Below, one piece after another: positions 10,074 to 18,276 of a stretch of 64,000 nt of DNA. This DNA is from Cerasibacillus sp036516575 (lineage in GTDB: Bacteria > Bacillota > Bacilli > Bacillales > Amphibacillaceae): NCBI RefSeq assembly GCF_036516575.1, contig NZ_DATBTY010000040.1:148143-212142 (forward strand), in the 5' to 3' direction. Position 1 is the stretch's first letter, and each line of letters starts with the position of its first letter. Under the pieces are notes generated by a model. The model did not search any database. It was not told where the DNA came from and saw only the letters and a program-made list of their open reading frames with translations. A program made the position numbers and the translations under genes.

Positions 10074-10343
10074 ATGAGTTCAAACGACAAAACGATGAAA
10101 TTTAATTTTCAGGAAGAACCGTTTGATAGAGATATTAAAGATATTTTATTAACTGTCCATGAAGCATTAGAAGAAAAAGGGTATAATCCAACGAATCAAA
10201 TTGTCGGATATTTATTATCTGGAGATCCCGCTTATATTCCACGCTACAATGATGCGCGTAACTTAATTCGTAAAGTAGAACGCGATGAAGTCATTGAGGA
10301 GTTAGTCAAATTTTACATTGCTGAGAAAAAGGCAGAACGATGA
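10074..10343 (+). CDS. yrzL: IreB-family regulatory phosphoprotein (UPF0297)
   Basis: An 89-residue UPF0297/IreB family protein, almost fully conserved in Firmicutes (core LSGDPAYIPRYNDARNLIRK). In Enterococcus, IreB is a substrate of the IreK Ser/Thr kinase and affects cephalosporin tolerance. Threonines near the N-terminus are candidate phosphosites by family analogy only. The stop overlaps the ruvX start by 4 nt (ATGA), so the two are translationally coupled. Confidence 0.9.
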   Translation: MSSNDKTMKFNFQEEPFDRDIKDILLTVHEALEEKGYNPTNQIVGYLLSGDPAYIPRYNDARNLIRKVERDEVIEELVKFYIAEKKAER

Positions 10344-10756
10344 AACTCATTGGATTAGATGTTGGATCAAAAACAATTGGTGTAGCGATTAGTGATGCTT
10401 TAGGGTGGACAGCACAAGGCCTGACAACCTTATATTGGGATGAAAATGACATCCATTCTGCTGATGAAGAATTAGCTGAAATCATAAGAGAACATGGAGT
10501 GGGGAAGGCTATTATTGGTCTTCCTAAGAATATGAATGGTACAATTGGTGAACGCGGTGATGCGTCAATTCGTTTTAGTGAACACGTTGAAAAAAAGCTT
10601 GGCATTCCTACCGAACTTTGGGATGAACGCTTGACAACGATGGCTGCTGAGCGCGTATTATTGGAAGCGGATATGAGTCGTAAGAAACGAAAGAAAGTCA
10701 TCGATAAAATGGCAGCAACACTGATTTTACAAGGTTATCTTGACCAAAAAAATTAG
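10340..10756 (+). CDS. ruvX: RuvX/YqgF putative Holliday junction resolvase / pre-16S rRNA nuclease
   Basis: A 138-residue RNase H-fold YqgF protein. The N-terminal GLDVGSKTIGVAISD holds the first catalytic Asp, and DERLTTMAAERVL the conserved DER motif. YqgF homologues take part in 16S rRNA 5' end maturation and have been proposed as Holliday junction resolvases. Translationally coupled to the upstream yrzL and followed closely by the DUF1292 gene, the usual Firmicutes trio. Confidence 0.92.
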   Translation: MKLIGLDVGSKTIGVAISDALGWTAQGLTTLYWDENDIHSADEELAEIIREHGVGKAIIGLPKNMNGTIGERGDASIRFSEHVEKKLGIPTELWDERLTTMAAERVLLEADMSRKKRKKVIDKMAATLILQGYLDQKN

Positions 10757-10766
10757 AGGTGAAAAC

Positions 10767-11057
10767 ATGGCACTCGAAGAAAAAGAACGCATCATCATTC
10801 CAGATGAGAATGGTGAAGAACATTTATTTGAAGTTTTATTTACATTTGATGTTGATAAAACTGGTCAATCATATATAGCAGTTGTCCCTGTAGAACAAAA
10901 AGACGCTGATGAAGTTGAAGTATATGCCTTTCGATATGAAGAAAAGAAACAAGATGATAATGATCTCGCTTTATTTCCGATTGAAGCAGATGACGAGTGG
11001 GAAATGGTTGAAGAAATGCTGCACACGTTAGCAGATGAAGAAGAATTGAATAAGTAA
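10767..11057 (+). CDS. yrzB: DUF1292 protein YrzB
   Basis: A 96-residue acidic DUF1292 protein (ERIIIPDENGEEHLFEVLFTF). Function unknown, but it is the standard third gene of the yrzL-ruvX-yrzB cluster. ATG 10767 has AGAGGTG 6 nt upstream; the longer TTG start at 10740 would overlap the ruvX end and lacks a ribosome binding site. A strong terminator follows. Confidence 0.88.
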   Translation: MALEEKERIIIPDENGEEHLFEVLFTFDVDKTGQSYIAVVPVEQKDADEVEVYAFRYEEKKQDDNDLALFPIEADDEWEMVEEMLHTLADEEELNK

Positions 11058-11065
11058 TATCATTC

Positions 11066-11098
11066 AAACAGCTGGTATCCTATAGATACCAGCTGTTT
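11066..11098 (+). terminator. Intrinsic terminator after yrzB
   Basis: A perfect 14-bp inverted repeat, AAACAGCTGGTATC (11066-11079) and its complement (11085-11098), with a 5-nt loop. The T-run is short, and the structure could stop transcription in both directions. It closes the alaS-yrzB group. Confidence 0.8.
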
Positions 11099-11188
11099 AT
11101 ATCATTAATCATGCGATAACCTCGTAAAAAGTATAGCAATAAACAGGTATATTTAGTATAATATACCGGATGAGAGGTGTAAGCGCAT

Positions 11189-12310
11189 ATGTCTAAAAAG
11201 AATAAAAACAAATCAACTTTTCGAGATAATTTAATCGCACGTGGACATGAAGCAAGAACGGTACGGAAGATTGTTTTGATCATGATTTCCGTTATTGTTC
11301 TTATATTACTAATTGGTGGAATTTCTGGCTATATGTATATTAAATCTGCTTTAGAACCAGTCAATCCAGATAACGAGAAGGACATTCACGTTGAAATTCC
11401 AATGGGTGCTTCATCTTCTACGATTGCTAAATTACTAGAAGATCACAATATCATTAAAGATAGTCGAGTTTTTCGCATTTATACTAAAATAAAAAATGAA
11501 TCAGATTTCCAAGCTGGTGAGTATGACTTTACTCAAGCGATGACATTTGATGAGATTATTGAATCATTAAAAACGGGTCGGGTAATAAAAGAAGCGATTT
11601 ATCGTGTTACAATACCAGAGGGGTTATCGATTCCGGAAATTGCTAAAATATTTGAGAAAGAAGTCGGCATTAAACAAGATAAATTTTTGAAAAAAGTCAA
11701 CGATGTATCATATGTAGAATCATTGATTGATGCATATCCGACATTACTTTCGGGTGATATACTACACCCTGATATCCGTAATCCTTTAGAAGGGTATTTA
11801 TTTGCCGCTACATATGATTTCTATGAAGAAGACATTCCGGTTGAAACAGTCATTGAAGTGATGCTCGATAAATCGAACGAGGTCCTTGGCAAATATCTTG
11901 ATGATATTTCAGCGAAAGACATGACCGTTCATGAAATGACGACAATGGCCTCCATGATTGAAAAAGAAGCTAAGAATAAAGCACAACGCAGAAGTATTTC
12001 AAGTGTCTTTTACAACCGGCTTAAAGCTGGTATGAAATTGCAAACAGACCCAACTGTCCTATATGCTCTAGGGAAACATAAGAAAAAAGTATTACTAAAG
12101 GATTTAGAAGTGAAGTCACCATATAATACGTACCAAATTGATGGAATTCCTGTTGGACCAATATCCAACTTCTCTGAGGATTCGTTGAAAGCAGCTATAA
12201 ATCCAGATGATACCGAATTTCTATACTTTTTACATGATGCAGAAGGTAAAATTTATTATGCTAAAACACATGATGAGCATGTCAAATTAAAGAATGAACA
12301 TATTAAATAA
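11189..12310 (+). CDS. mltG: Endolytic murein transglycosylase MltG
   Basis: A 373-residue YceG-like protein. A cytoplasmic basic N-terminus (about 1-28) precedes one membrane anchor (29-52), a LysM-like segment and the YceG catalytic domain. The catalytic glutamate lies in MIEKEA near residue 257. MltG cuts nascent glycan strands and ends peptidoglycan polymerisation at the membrane. GAGAGGTG is 9 nt upstream of the ATG. This is the yrrL position in B. subtilis. Confidence 0.92.
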   Translation: MSKKNKNKSTFRDNLIARGHEARTVRKIVLIMISVIVLILLIGGISGYMYIKSALEPVNPDNEKDIHVEIPMGASSSTIAKLLEDHNIIKDSRVFRIYTKIKNESDFQAGEYDFTQAMTFDEIIESLKTGRVIKEAIYRVTIPEGLSIPEIAKIFEKEVGIKQDKFLKKVNDVSYVESLIDAYPTLLSGDILHPDIRNPLEGYLFAATYDFYEEDIPVETVIEVMLDKSNEVLGKYLDDISAKDMTVHEMTTMASMIEKEAKNKAQRRSISSVFYNRLKAGMKLQTDPTVLYALGKHKKKVLLKDLEVKSPYNTYQIDGIPVGPISNFSEDSLKAAINPDDTEFLYFLHDAEGKIYYAKTHDEHVKLKNEHIK

Positions 12311-12333
12311 TGAACAAATAGTGAGGTTTCATC

Positions 12334-13011
12334 ATGACAGAGAATTACTTAAACAGTTTATTGCCTGACGAAGAAGATTGGGTTCGACAAATCGAACAAC
12401 AAGCTAGGCAGAGAAATGTGCCGATTATGGAACCACTCGGCATTCAATTTTTAATGCAAATTGTAAGAATGCATAAACCAAAGAAGATATTAGAAATTGG
12501 GACAGGCATTGGTTATTCTGCCTTACGGATGTTACAAGCCTATCCATCGGCTACGATCATAACCATTGAACGGGATAAAGCAAGACGCTCTATTGCTTTG
12601 CAAAACTTACAAACTTATGATAGACATCATCAGATTGAATTAATTTATGGTGATGCACTGGAACAAATCAAACAATTAAAGGATCGTCAGGAGACATTCC
12701 AACTTGTTTTTATTGATGCTGCCAAAGGGCAGTATCAACGCTTTTTTGAATTAATCCATCCTTTAGTCGAAAAAGCTGGTATCGTTGTGTCAGATAATGT
12801 ATTGTTCCGAGGTTATGTTGCTGATGAGGCAAGCCAATATCCTTCACGTTATAAAAATATGATTAATAAATTGAAATCGTATAATGAATGGCTAAGTCGT
12901 CATCCTGAATATCATACGACCATAATCCCAATCGGTGATGGCGTAGCAATAAGTTATAAGTTATCTAAACAATGTATAGGCATGAAAGGACCTGAAATTG
13001 ATGAGTTTTAA
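12334..13011 (+). CDS. trmR: tRNA 5-hydroxyuridine O-methyltransferase TrmR
   Basis: A 225-residue class I SAM methyltransferase of the O-methyltransferase_3 family, with SAM motif LEIGTGIGYS and VFIDAAKGQY. B. subtilis YrrM (TrmR) methylates ho5U34 to mo5U34 in several tRNAs. Unlike B. subtilis, the U32-peptidase genes yrrN/yrrO (TrhP, which makes ho5U) do not follow. udk starts inside the 3' end of this gene instead. Confidence 0.85.
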   Translation: MTENYLNSLLPDEEDWVRQIEQQARQRNVPIMEPLGIQFLMQIVRMHKPKKILEIGTGIGYSALRMLQAYPSATIITIERDKARRSIALQNLQTYDRHHQIELIYGDALEQIKQLKDRQETFQLVFIDAAKGQYQRFFELIHPLVEKAGIVVSDNVLFRGYVADEASQYPSRYKNMINKLKSYNEWLSRHPEYHTTIIPIGDGVAISYKLSKQCIGMKGPEIDEF

Positions 13012-13630
13012 ACCAGTCGTTATAGGGGTGGCGGGTGGTAGCGGAAGTGGTAAAACATCTGTAACCCGCTCTATTTGCAATCGATTTTCTGATAAGACAA
13101 TCCTTGTTATCGAACAAGATTACTATTATAAAGACCAAAGCCATTTACCTTTTGAAGAAAGATTACAAACGAACTATGATCACCCGCTCGCATTTGATAA
13201 TGATTTACTTGTTTTGCATTTACAAGACTTATTAAATGGACACGCAATTAATAAACCTGTCTATGATTATGCACTGCATACACGTTCAAATCAAGTTATT
13301 CCAGTAGAACCAAAAGAAGTGATTATTTTGGAAGGAATCTTGATATTAGAAGATCCGCGTTTGGTCGATTTGATGGATATAAAAGTATTTGTCGATACAG
13401 ATGCTGATTTACGAATTATTCGTCGGATTATGCGTGATATCAATGAACGTGGTCGGTCAGTTGAATCGGTCATTGATCAATATATAAAAAGCGTTCGCCC
13501 TATGCATCTGCAGTTTGTCGAGCCCACGAAACGCTATGCAGATATCATTATTCCAGAGGGTGGCAAAAATCATGTCGCTATTGATCTTATGGCAACAAAA
13601 ATAGAAACAATTATTAATAAAAACCGTTAA
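13001..13630 (+). CDS. udk: Uridine kinase
   Basis: A 209-residue uridine/cytidine kinase with P-loop GVAGGSGSGKTS and a nucleoside-binding region around YDHPLAFDND. It catalyses the first step of pyrimidine salvage. The start overlaps the trmR stop by 11 nt. ATG 13001 (AAAGGA 10 nt upstream) is preferred to TTG 12998. Confidence 0.95.
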   Translation: MSFKPVVIGVAGGSGSGKTSVTRSICNRFSDKTILVIEQDYYYKDQSHLPFEERLQTNYDHPLAFDNDLLVLHLQDLLNGHAINKPVYDYALHTRSNQVIPVEPKEVIILEGILILEDPRLVDLMDIKVFVDTDADLRIIRRIMRDINERGRSVESVIDQYIKSVRPMHLQFVEPTKRYADIIIPEGGKNHVAIDLMATKIETIINKNR

Positions 13631-13703
13631 AATAGGGAAAACGCTTGCAAGTTCATAGGAAATCTGCCATAGTATGAACATATATAATAACCAGGTGGAC
13701 AAT

Positions 13704-13735
13704 CGAGCGCACATAAATATGTGCTGCTCGTTTTT
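13704..13735 (+). terminator. Intrinsic terminator after udk
   Basis: CGAGC-GCACATA pairs with TATGTGC-(T)GCTCG and is followed by TTTTT (13731-13735). The stem carries one bulged T. It separates udk from greA. Confidence 0.85.
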
Positions 13736-13827
13736 ACTACTACTTTTATGTGTGTATATCATTCAAATGTATACATAACAAATTAGTTCTATATATTGTT
13801 GTAAAGATGTAAAAAGGAGTGTTTTGA

Positions 13828-14304
13828 ATGTCAAGAGATAAAAGTTATTACATGACTGAAGAGGGAAAAGAAAAACTCGAGAAAGAATTACTTTTTTTAA
13901 AAACAGAGAAGCGTAAAGAGGTTGTTGAGCGAATAAAAATTGCTCGTGACTTTGGCGATTTATCCGAGAACTCAGAGTATGACTCGGCTAAAGAAGAACA
14001 GGCATTTGTTGAGTCTAGGATTGCACAACTTGAGCAGATGATTCGTAATGCTGTCATTATAGAAAATGATAATAATAATTCAAGTGTCGTTTCATTAGGA
14101 AAATCAGTTACTTTTATGGAGCTTCCAGACGGTGAAGAAGAAACATATCGTATAGTTGGAAGTGCAGAGGCGGATCCATTAGAAGGAAAAATCTCTAACG
14201 ATTCTCCAATTGCTAAAAGTTTACTCGGTAAGGAAGTCGGAAATGAAGTTCAAGTAAATACCCCTGGTGGCGAATTCCAAGTGAAAATCCTTAAAGTAGA
14301 ATAA
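13828..14304 (+). CDS. greA: Transcription elongation factor GreA
   Basis: A 158-residue GreA with the N-terminal coiled coil (acidic tip region DFGDLSENSEYDSAKEEQ) and the C-terminal FKBP-like domain (SPIAKSLLGKEVGNEV). It stimulates RNA polymerase to cleave backtracked transcripts. AAAAAGGAG precedes the ATG. It is monocistronic, with a strong terminator directly after the stop. Confidence 0.97.
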   Translation: MSRDKSYYMTEEGKEKLEKELLFLKTEKRKEVVERIKIARDFGDLSENSEYDSAKEEQAFVESRIAQLEQMIRNAVIIENDNNNSSVVSLGKSVTFMELPDGEEETYRIVGSAEADPLEGKISNDSPIAKSLLGKEVGNEVQVNTPGGEFQVKILKVE

Positions 14305-14305
14305 T

Positions 14306-14335
14306 AAAAAAGAGCGGTCACGACCGCTCTTTTTT
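14306..14335 (+). terminator. Intrinsic terminator of greA
   Basis: AAAAAGAGCGGTC pairs with GACCGCTCTTTTT around a 2-nt loop. The A and T tracts make it usable from both directions. Confidence 0.92.
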
Positions 14336-14392
14336 AATTAAATATCATAGAAAAAATGTTACAATAATAGAGTATAAGTGGGAGGGGATGTA

Positions 14393-15046
14393 ATGGATGA
14401 TAAGAAGCAGTATAGTCGGGTTGATAAATACGAAAAACGTAGAAAAAATACAAAAGCCCTGACGATTTTGTCACTCATTGGTAGTGTACTCATTGTTGTA
14501 TTGATTGCTATATGGTTGTTCGGTGGAAATGACAATCAAAAAGAAGAACCATCTATGGCTGAATCTAATAATCAGCAGGACCAATCTGATCAAGAAGAAG
14601 ATGATTCGACCCAGACAAATGCTAACTCTAAAGAAGAAGATGAAGCGGATGAAACCGAAAAGGAATCTGAGTCTGAACAAGAATCTGAGGAATCAGTAGA
14701 GCTTATTGTAAAAGAACCAGTTGATCCATCCGACGCCAATGTCATTGAAGCTTATACAGCAAATTGGAAACCTGTTGGTACGATTCAAGAAGGACCACAT
14801 ACAACCCAATTTGATAAATCATCTCAAGACTGGAAAGAGATGACTGAAGCAATGGTCGTCGCAACAGATTTACCAGAAGAAAATATGATTATTCACTGGC
14901 TAGGACGTGGCGGAGAACAACAAGCAATTGGTACCATCTCATCAAAAGACAATAGCCAAATATATCGTGTTTATTTGTCTTGGATTGATGAAGAAGGGTG
15001 GCAACCAACGAAGGTAGAAGTATTAAAAGAAGTTAATATTCCTTGA
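14393..15046 (+). CDS. yrrS: YrrS-like DUF1510 membrane protein
   Basis: A 217-residue protein with a short basic cytoplasmic N-terminus, one membrane segment (about residues 22-43), a long Glu/Ser/Gln-rich extracytoplasmic linker (about 50-105) and a DUF1510 C-terminal domain. In B. subtilis, yrrS lies between greA and pbpI; here pbpI is absent and mtnN follows. A cell-wall-related role is suggested only by that neighbourhood. ATG 14393 has GGGAGGGGA upstream. Confidence 0.8.
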   Translation: MDDKKQYSRVDKYEKRRKNTKALTILSLIGSVLIVVLIAIWLFGGNDNQKEEPSMAESNNQQDQSDQEEDDSTQTNANSKEEDEADETEKESESEQESEESVELIVKEPVDPSDANVIEAYTANWKPVGTIQEGPHTTQFDKSSQDWKEMTEAMVVATDLPEENMIIHWLGRGGEQQAIGTISSKDNSQIYRVYLSWIDEEGWQPTKVEVLKEVNIP

Positions 15047-15080
15047 AATATGAGTAATAAATGACGAGGTGATTGTAAAA

Positions 15081-15770
15081 ATGACGATAGGAATCATTGG
15101 AGCAATGGATGAGGAAGTAGCTCTACTAAAACAAAAAATGACAAAGTCTAAAGAAGTTACTGTTGCAAATTGTGATTTTACATATGGGGAACTTTTAGGT
15201 AAACAAATCGTGCTATTAAAATCGGGAATCGGTAAGGTGAACGCTGCTATGGCAACGACAATTATGCATGAACGTTTTAAGCCAACACATGTTATTAATA
15301 CCGGTTCCGCTGGTGGGTTTGCCAAAGAACTTAATATTGGTGACCTTGTCATTTCAACCGAAGTTGTTCATCATGATGTTGATGTAACAGCGTTTGATTA
15401 TGAGTATGGACAAGTACCGCAAATGCCAGCACGTTTTATAGCAGATGAACATTTAGTCAAGTTGACAAAAGAAGCGAGTAAGGGAATAGATATCCAAGCC
15501 GTAGAAGGATTAATCGCTACGGGTGATAGCTTTATGGATGATTCCGTTCGTGTACAATTTGTTAGAGAAAAGTTTCCGTCAATGATAGCTGCGGAAATGG
15601 AGGCAGCAGCTATTGCGCAAGTTTGTTATCAATATAAGACCCCATTTGTCGTTATTCGCGCTTTATCAGATATAGCAGGTAAAGAATCATCAGTATCGTT
15701 TGATTCATTCCTAGAAAAGGCCGCTAAAAATGCTGCCACATTAATCATGCAAATGCTTCCATCTATTTAA
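15081..15770 (+). CDS. mtnN: 5'-methylthioadenosine/S-adenosylhomocysteine nucleosidase
   Basis: A 229-residue nucleosidase of the PNP/UDP phosphorylase fold. It starts GIIGAMDEEV and contains EMEAAAIAQVCY and ALSDIAG, which hold the catalytic Glu and Asp. It cleaves MTA and SAH to adenine in methionine salvage and SAM recycling. ATG 15081 follows GAGGTGAT; the in-frame GTG at 15069 overlaps that ribosome binding site and is less likely. A terminator follows. Confidence 0.95.
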   Translation: MTIGIIGAMDEEVALLKQKMTKSKEVTVANCDFTYGELLGKQIVLLKSGIGKVNAAMATTIMHERFKPTHVINTGSAGGFAKELNIGDLVISTEVVHHDVDVTAFDYEYGQVPQMPARFIADEHLVKLTKEASKGIDIQAVEGLIATGDSFMDDSVRVQFVREKFPSMIAAEMEAAAIAQVCYQYKTPFVVIRALSDIAGKESSVSFDSFLEKAAKNAATLIMQMLPSI

Positions 15771-15772
15771 TT

Positions 15773-15806
15773 AAAAGAGCAACCGTTTTGTATGGGTTGC
15801 TCTTTT
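15773..15806 (+). terminator. Intrinsic terminator of mtnN
   Basis: AAAAGAGCAACC (15773-15784) pairs perfectly with GGTTGCTCTTTT (15795-15806) around a 10-nt loop. Confidence 0.9.
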
Positions 15807-15890
15807 ATTATCTAGATTTTATGATATAATTTAACCATCTGAAAATTTTGTGTGATTTTTTTGAAATGAGTGCTTTGAAAGAGTGATATT

Positions 15891-16454
15891 TTGTTAATAA
15901 TTCTTACCGTCGCAACTTTATTAATAGCCTTTGTAATCTATATTCTTCATCTGATACCAGGTATGTCTTTTCTAGCGCGTATACTCCAATTTGGAATAGG
16001 GGTTGTTGGCTTTATTTTTTATACGGCATTTATTATGATTGCATTCGGCATTTCAGGTTTTTTAAGTTACCTAGTCATTCCATTTCTACCAATTGATGGG
16101 TCAGGGTTAATTTACGAAGGAGATTTGAACACTAGTAAGGATTTTGAAACATTGAATTATAAATTTATGGCTTTCTACGCATTGTTTTGTGCTATCATTT
16201 ATATTCTCGCTAAATATTTATTAGGACTTTCTAAAAAAATCCGTTACGATTCATTGTTATCAATGTTATTCGTCTCACTTATGGTTATCACAGTCTTTCC
16301 AACGATTGTTCCCTATGTATTTCCAGGAATGGATGTATCTTTTTATGCAGCGTGTGTATTTGCTTTTATGCATGTTATTTTGATGCTACTCCCTAGTAAG
16401 AAAGATCGTTATGACCGTTATGATCGCTATGTGGAATATGATCGTGCAAGATGA
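15891..16454 (+). CDS. Hypothetical membrane protein
   Basis: A 187-residue protein with about five hydrophobic segments (near 1-20, 28-65, 92-112, 122-145, 147-167). Its C-terminal tail is charged and repetitive (KKDRYDRYDRYVEYDRAR, a D-R-Y triplet repeat). The start is a TTG with GAAAGAGTGA upstream; TATAAT near 15823 could be its promoter. No family recognised. It converges on sigK. Confidence 0.7.
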   Translation: MLIILTVATLLIAFVIYILHLIPGMSFLARILQFGIGVVGFIFYTAFIMIAFGISGFLSYLVIPFLPIDGSGLIYEGDLNTSKDFETLNYKFMAFYALFCAIIYILAKYLLGLSKKIRYDSLLSMLFVSLMVITVFPTIVPYVFPGMDVSFYAACVFAFMHVILMLLPSKKDRYDRYDRYVEYDRAR

Positions 16455-16473
16455 ACGATGTATCTTGCACGAT
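16441..16473. terminator. Bidirectional terminator between the 15891 gene and sigK
   Basis: A perfect 12-bp inverted repeat, ATCGTGCAAGAT (16441-16452) and its complement (16462-16473). It lies between two convergent genes and partly overlaps the upstream stop codon, so it probably serves both. Confidence 0.7.
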
Positions 16474-16486
16474 TATTTGTCTTATC

Positions 16487-16864
16487 TTAAGACTGCTTCC
16501 TCCGTTCATTGCGATAATACTCATGGAACACTTTCATTAACGCTCTTTTTTCTATCCGTGACACATAACTCCGCGAAATATTTAACCTTTTAGCAATCTC
16601 TTTCTGTGTCAATTCTTTTTTATTATTTAATCCGTAACGATAAATAATCACTTCTTTTTCTCGATCATCCAAGATAGAAAAGTACTTTTCGAGCTTAGAG
16701 ATCTCCATATTCAATTGGATGTATTCAATGATGTTTTCATTTTCTGCTTCTAATATATCAATCAAACTAATTTCATTACCTTCTTTATCTTGCCCGATGG
16801 GATCATGCAAGGAAACATCTTTTCTAACCTTTTTTAAAGTGCGCAAATGCATGAGTATTTCATT
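16487..16864 (-). CDS. sigK: sigK 3' half (sigma-K regions 3-4), separated by the prophage
   Basis: On the - strand the frame reads NEILMHLRTLKKVRKDVSLHD... and ends with sigma region 4 (TQKEIAKRLNISRSYVSRIEKRALMK). This corresponds to the B. subtilis spoIIIC fragment. The sigK-derived part stops at the core at 16857-16864; upstream codons to 16897 are prophage DNA and have no ribosome binding site. Joined to 59229-59566 it gives 235 codons in one frame. Sigma-K is the late mother-cell sigma factor for coat and germination genes and needs both halves. Confidence 0.95.
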   Translation of the reverse strand, partial: NEILMHLRTLKKVRKDVSLHDPIGQDKEGNEISLIDILEAENENIIEYIQLNMEISKLEKYFSILDDREKEVIIYRYGLNNKKELTQKEIAKRLNISRSYVSRIEKRALMKVFHEYYRNERRKQS

Positions 16865-16883
16865 CTTTGTAACAGTAGGGGGG
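16857..16883. other. Left attachment junction (8-bp core plus inner arm)
   Basis: The core ATTTCATT (16857-16864) is identical to that at 59229-59236. The inner arm CTTTGTAACAGTAGGGGGG (16865-16883) matches the reverse complement of the inner arm at the right junction at 17 of 19 positions. On the sigK coding strand the core reads AATGAAAT, within codons for Asn-Glu-Ile. It contains AATGA, which I recall as the skin-element recombination repeat in B. subtilis. Confidence 0.9.
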
Positions 16884-17044
16884 AGCATGAAACCCAAAAT
16901 GTTAGGTGTCTTTAAATAATTCTAAATTCACCACCAATACACAAGTAAGATTACATGTATTATACTTAAAGGTTAACATTAATACAAATATGAGTGTAGA
17001 AATACGTTTAGTAACCTGGTATACTAGATAAAGAGGTGAGAAGA

Positions 17045-18262
17045 TTGAACGTTATTGATCTTTTTGCAGGGGCTGGTGGATTATCAGAAGGATTTCGTCA
17101 AGAAGGTTTTAACATTCTTGCACATGTAGAAATGGATAAAAACGCTTGTAATACACTACGGACTAGAGAAGCTTATTATTATCTAAAAGAAAATAATAAA
17201 ATTGATTTATACAAAAAATACATACTAAATAAAGTAAATAGAGAACAGCTTTATAAAAGTGTTCCAGAAGAAATATTAAGTAAAGTCATTGAGTCAGAAA
17301 TTAATGATGAAACTATTGATAGTATTTTTTCAGAAATAGACAAACTTATTGGCGATAAAACAGTAGATTTCATTATCGGTGGTCCTCCTTGCCAAGCATA
17401 TTCAACTGCTGGAATTTCTAGAGACCCAAACAGAATGAAATGTGATCCTAGAAATTACTTGTATTTATATTATATAGAATTCCTAAAAGAGTATAAGCCT
17501 AAATTTTTCGTTTTTGAAAATGTGAAGGGGATTCTTACAGCTAAAAAAGGTGAAATTTTCGAAGGGCTAAAAGGAAATCTTGATAAAGCTGGATATAAAA
17601 TGGATTATAAAATTTTGAACTCAAAAGACTTTGGTGTGGCTCAATCTAGAGAGCGAGTTATCATAATTGGTTGGAGAAAAGATATAGAGTTTAGTTATCC
17701 TAAGTTTCTCGATGAATCTAATCCACCAACTATTAATGAACTTTTTAAAGATTTACCAAAAATAAATGCTGGTGAAAGTCTGAATGGAATCGGAAAATAT
17801 ATAGATACACCTAGTAAAGCACTAAAAAATATTCGAGATGACAAGTGGGATATACTTACATATCATGTGGCAAGACCTAATAATAAAAATGATTTAAATA
17901 TATATAAATTAGTTGTAGAAACATGGAACAAAGAAGGTAAAATGTTGAAGTATAATGAGTTACCAGAACATCTAATTACACATAAAAATAGTAAATCATT
18001 TTTAGATAGATATAAAATCGTCAGAGCAGATTCCCAATCCCATACAGTAGTAGCACATATTTCAAAAGACGGACATTACTACATTCATCCTGATATTGAA
18101 CAGAATAGATCATTGTCAGTAAGGGAAGCTGCACGAATTCAATCATTTCCAGATGACTTTTATTTTGAAAGTTCTAGGACAGCAGCTTTCCAACAAATAG
18201 GTAATGCGGTGCCACCTTTAATGGCGAGAATAATAGCAAAAAAAATTAAGGAAGCTTTTTAA
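17045..18262 (+). CDS. DNA (cytosine-5-)-methyltransferase
   Basis: A Dcm-type m5C methyltransferase of about 405 residues. It has motif I DLFAGAGGLSEGF, motif IV GGPPCQ with catalytic Cys116, motif VI FENVKG, a target recognition region at about 230-310, and motifs IX-X (SVREAARIQSFPD ... QIGNAVPP). TTG 17045 has AGAGGTG 6 nt upstream; GTG 17036 is the alternative. An extended -10 (TGGTATACT) lies just upstream. It faces the GHKL ATPase gene with 14 nt between stops. It could protect phage DNA from restriction or form a defence pair with that ATPase; no endonuclease is adjacent. Confidence 0.9.
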   Translation: MNVIDLFAGAGGLSEGFRQEGFNILAHVEMDKNACNTLRTREAYYYLKENNKIDLYKKYILNKVNREQLYKSVPEEILSKVIESEINDETIDSIFSEIDKLIGDKTVDFIIGGPPCQAYSTAGISRDPNRMKCDPRNYLYLYYIEFLKEYKPKFFVFENVKGILTAKKGEIFEGLKGNLDKAGYKMDYKILNSKDFGVAQSRERVIIIGWRKDIEFSYPKFLDESNPPTINELFKDLPKINAGESLNGIGKYIDTPSKALKNIRDDKWDILTYHVARPNNKNDLNIYKLVVETWNKEGKMLKYNELPEHLITHKNSKSFLDRYKIVRADSQSHTVVAHISKDGHYYIHPDIEQNRSLSVREAARIQSFPDDFYFESSRTAAFQQIGNAVPPLMARIIAKKIKEAF

Positions 18263-18276
18263 TGCTTCCTCTTTTA

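Noticed and set aside
16865..16897. Independent translation of the sigK 3' fragment from the TTG at 16897
   Set aside because: No ribosome binding site, and the extra codons are prophage attachment-site DNA; the fragment makes sense only after recombination.
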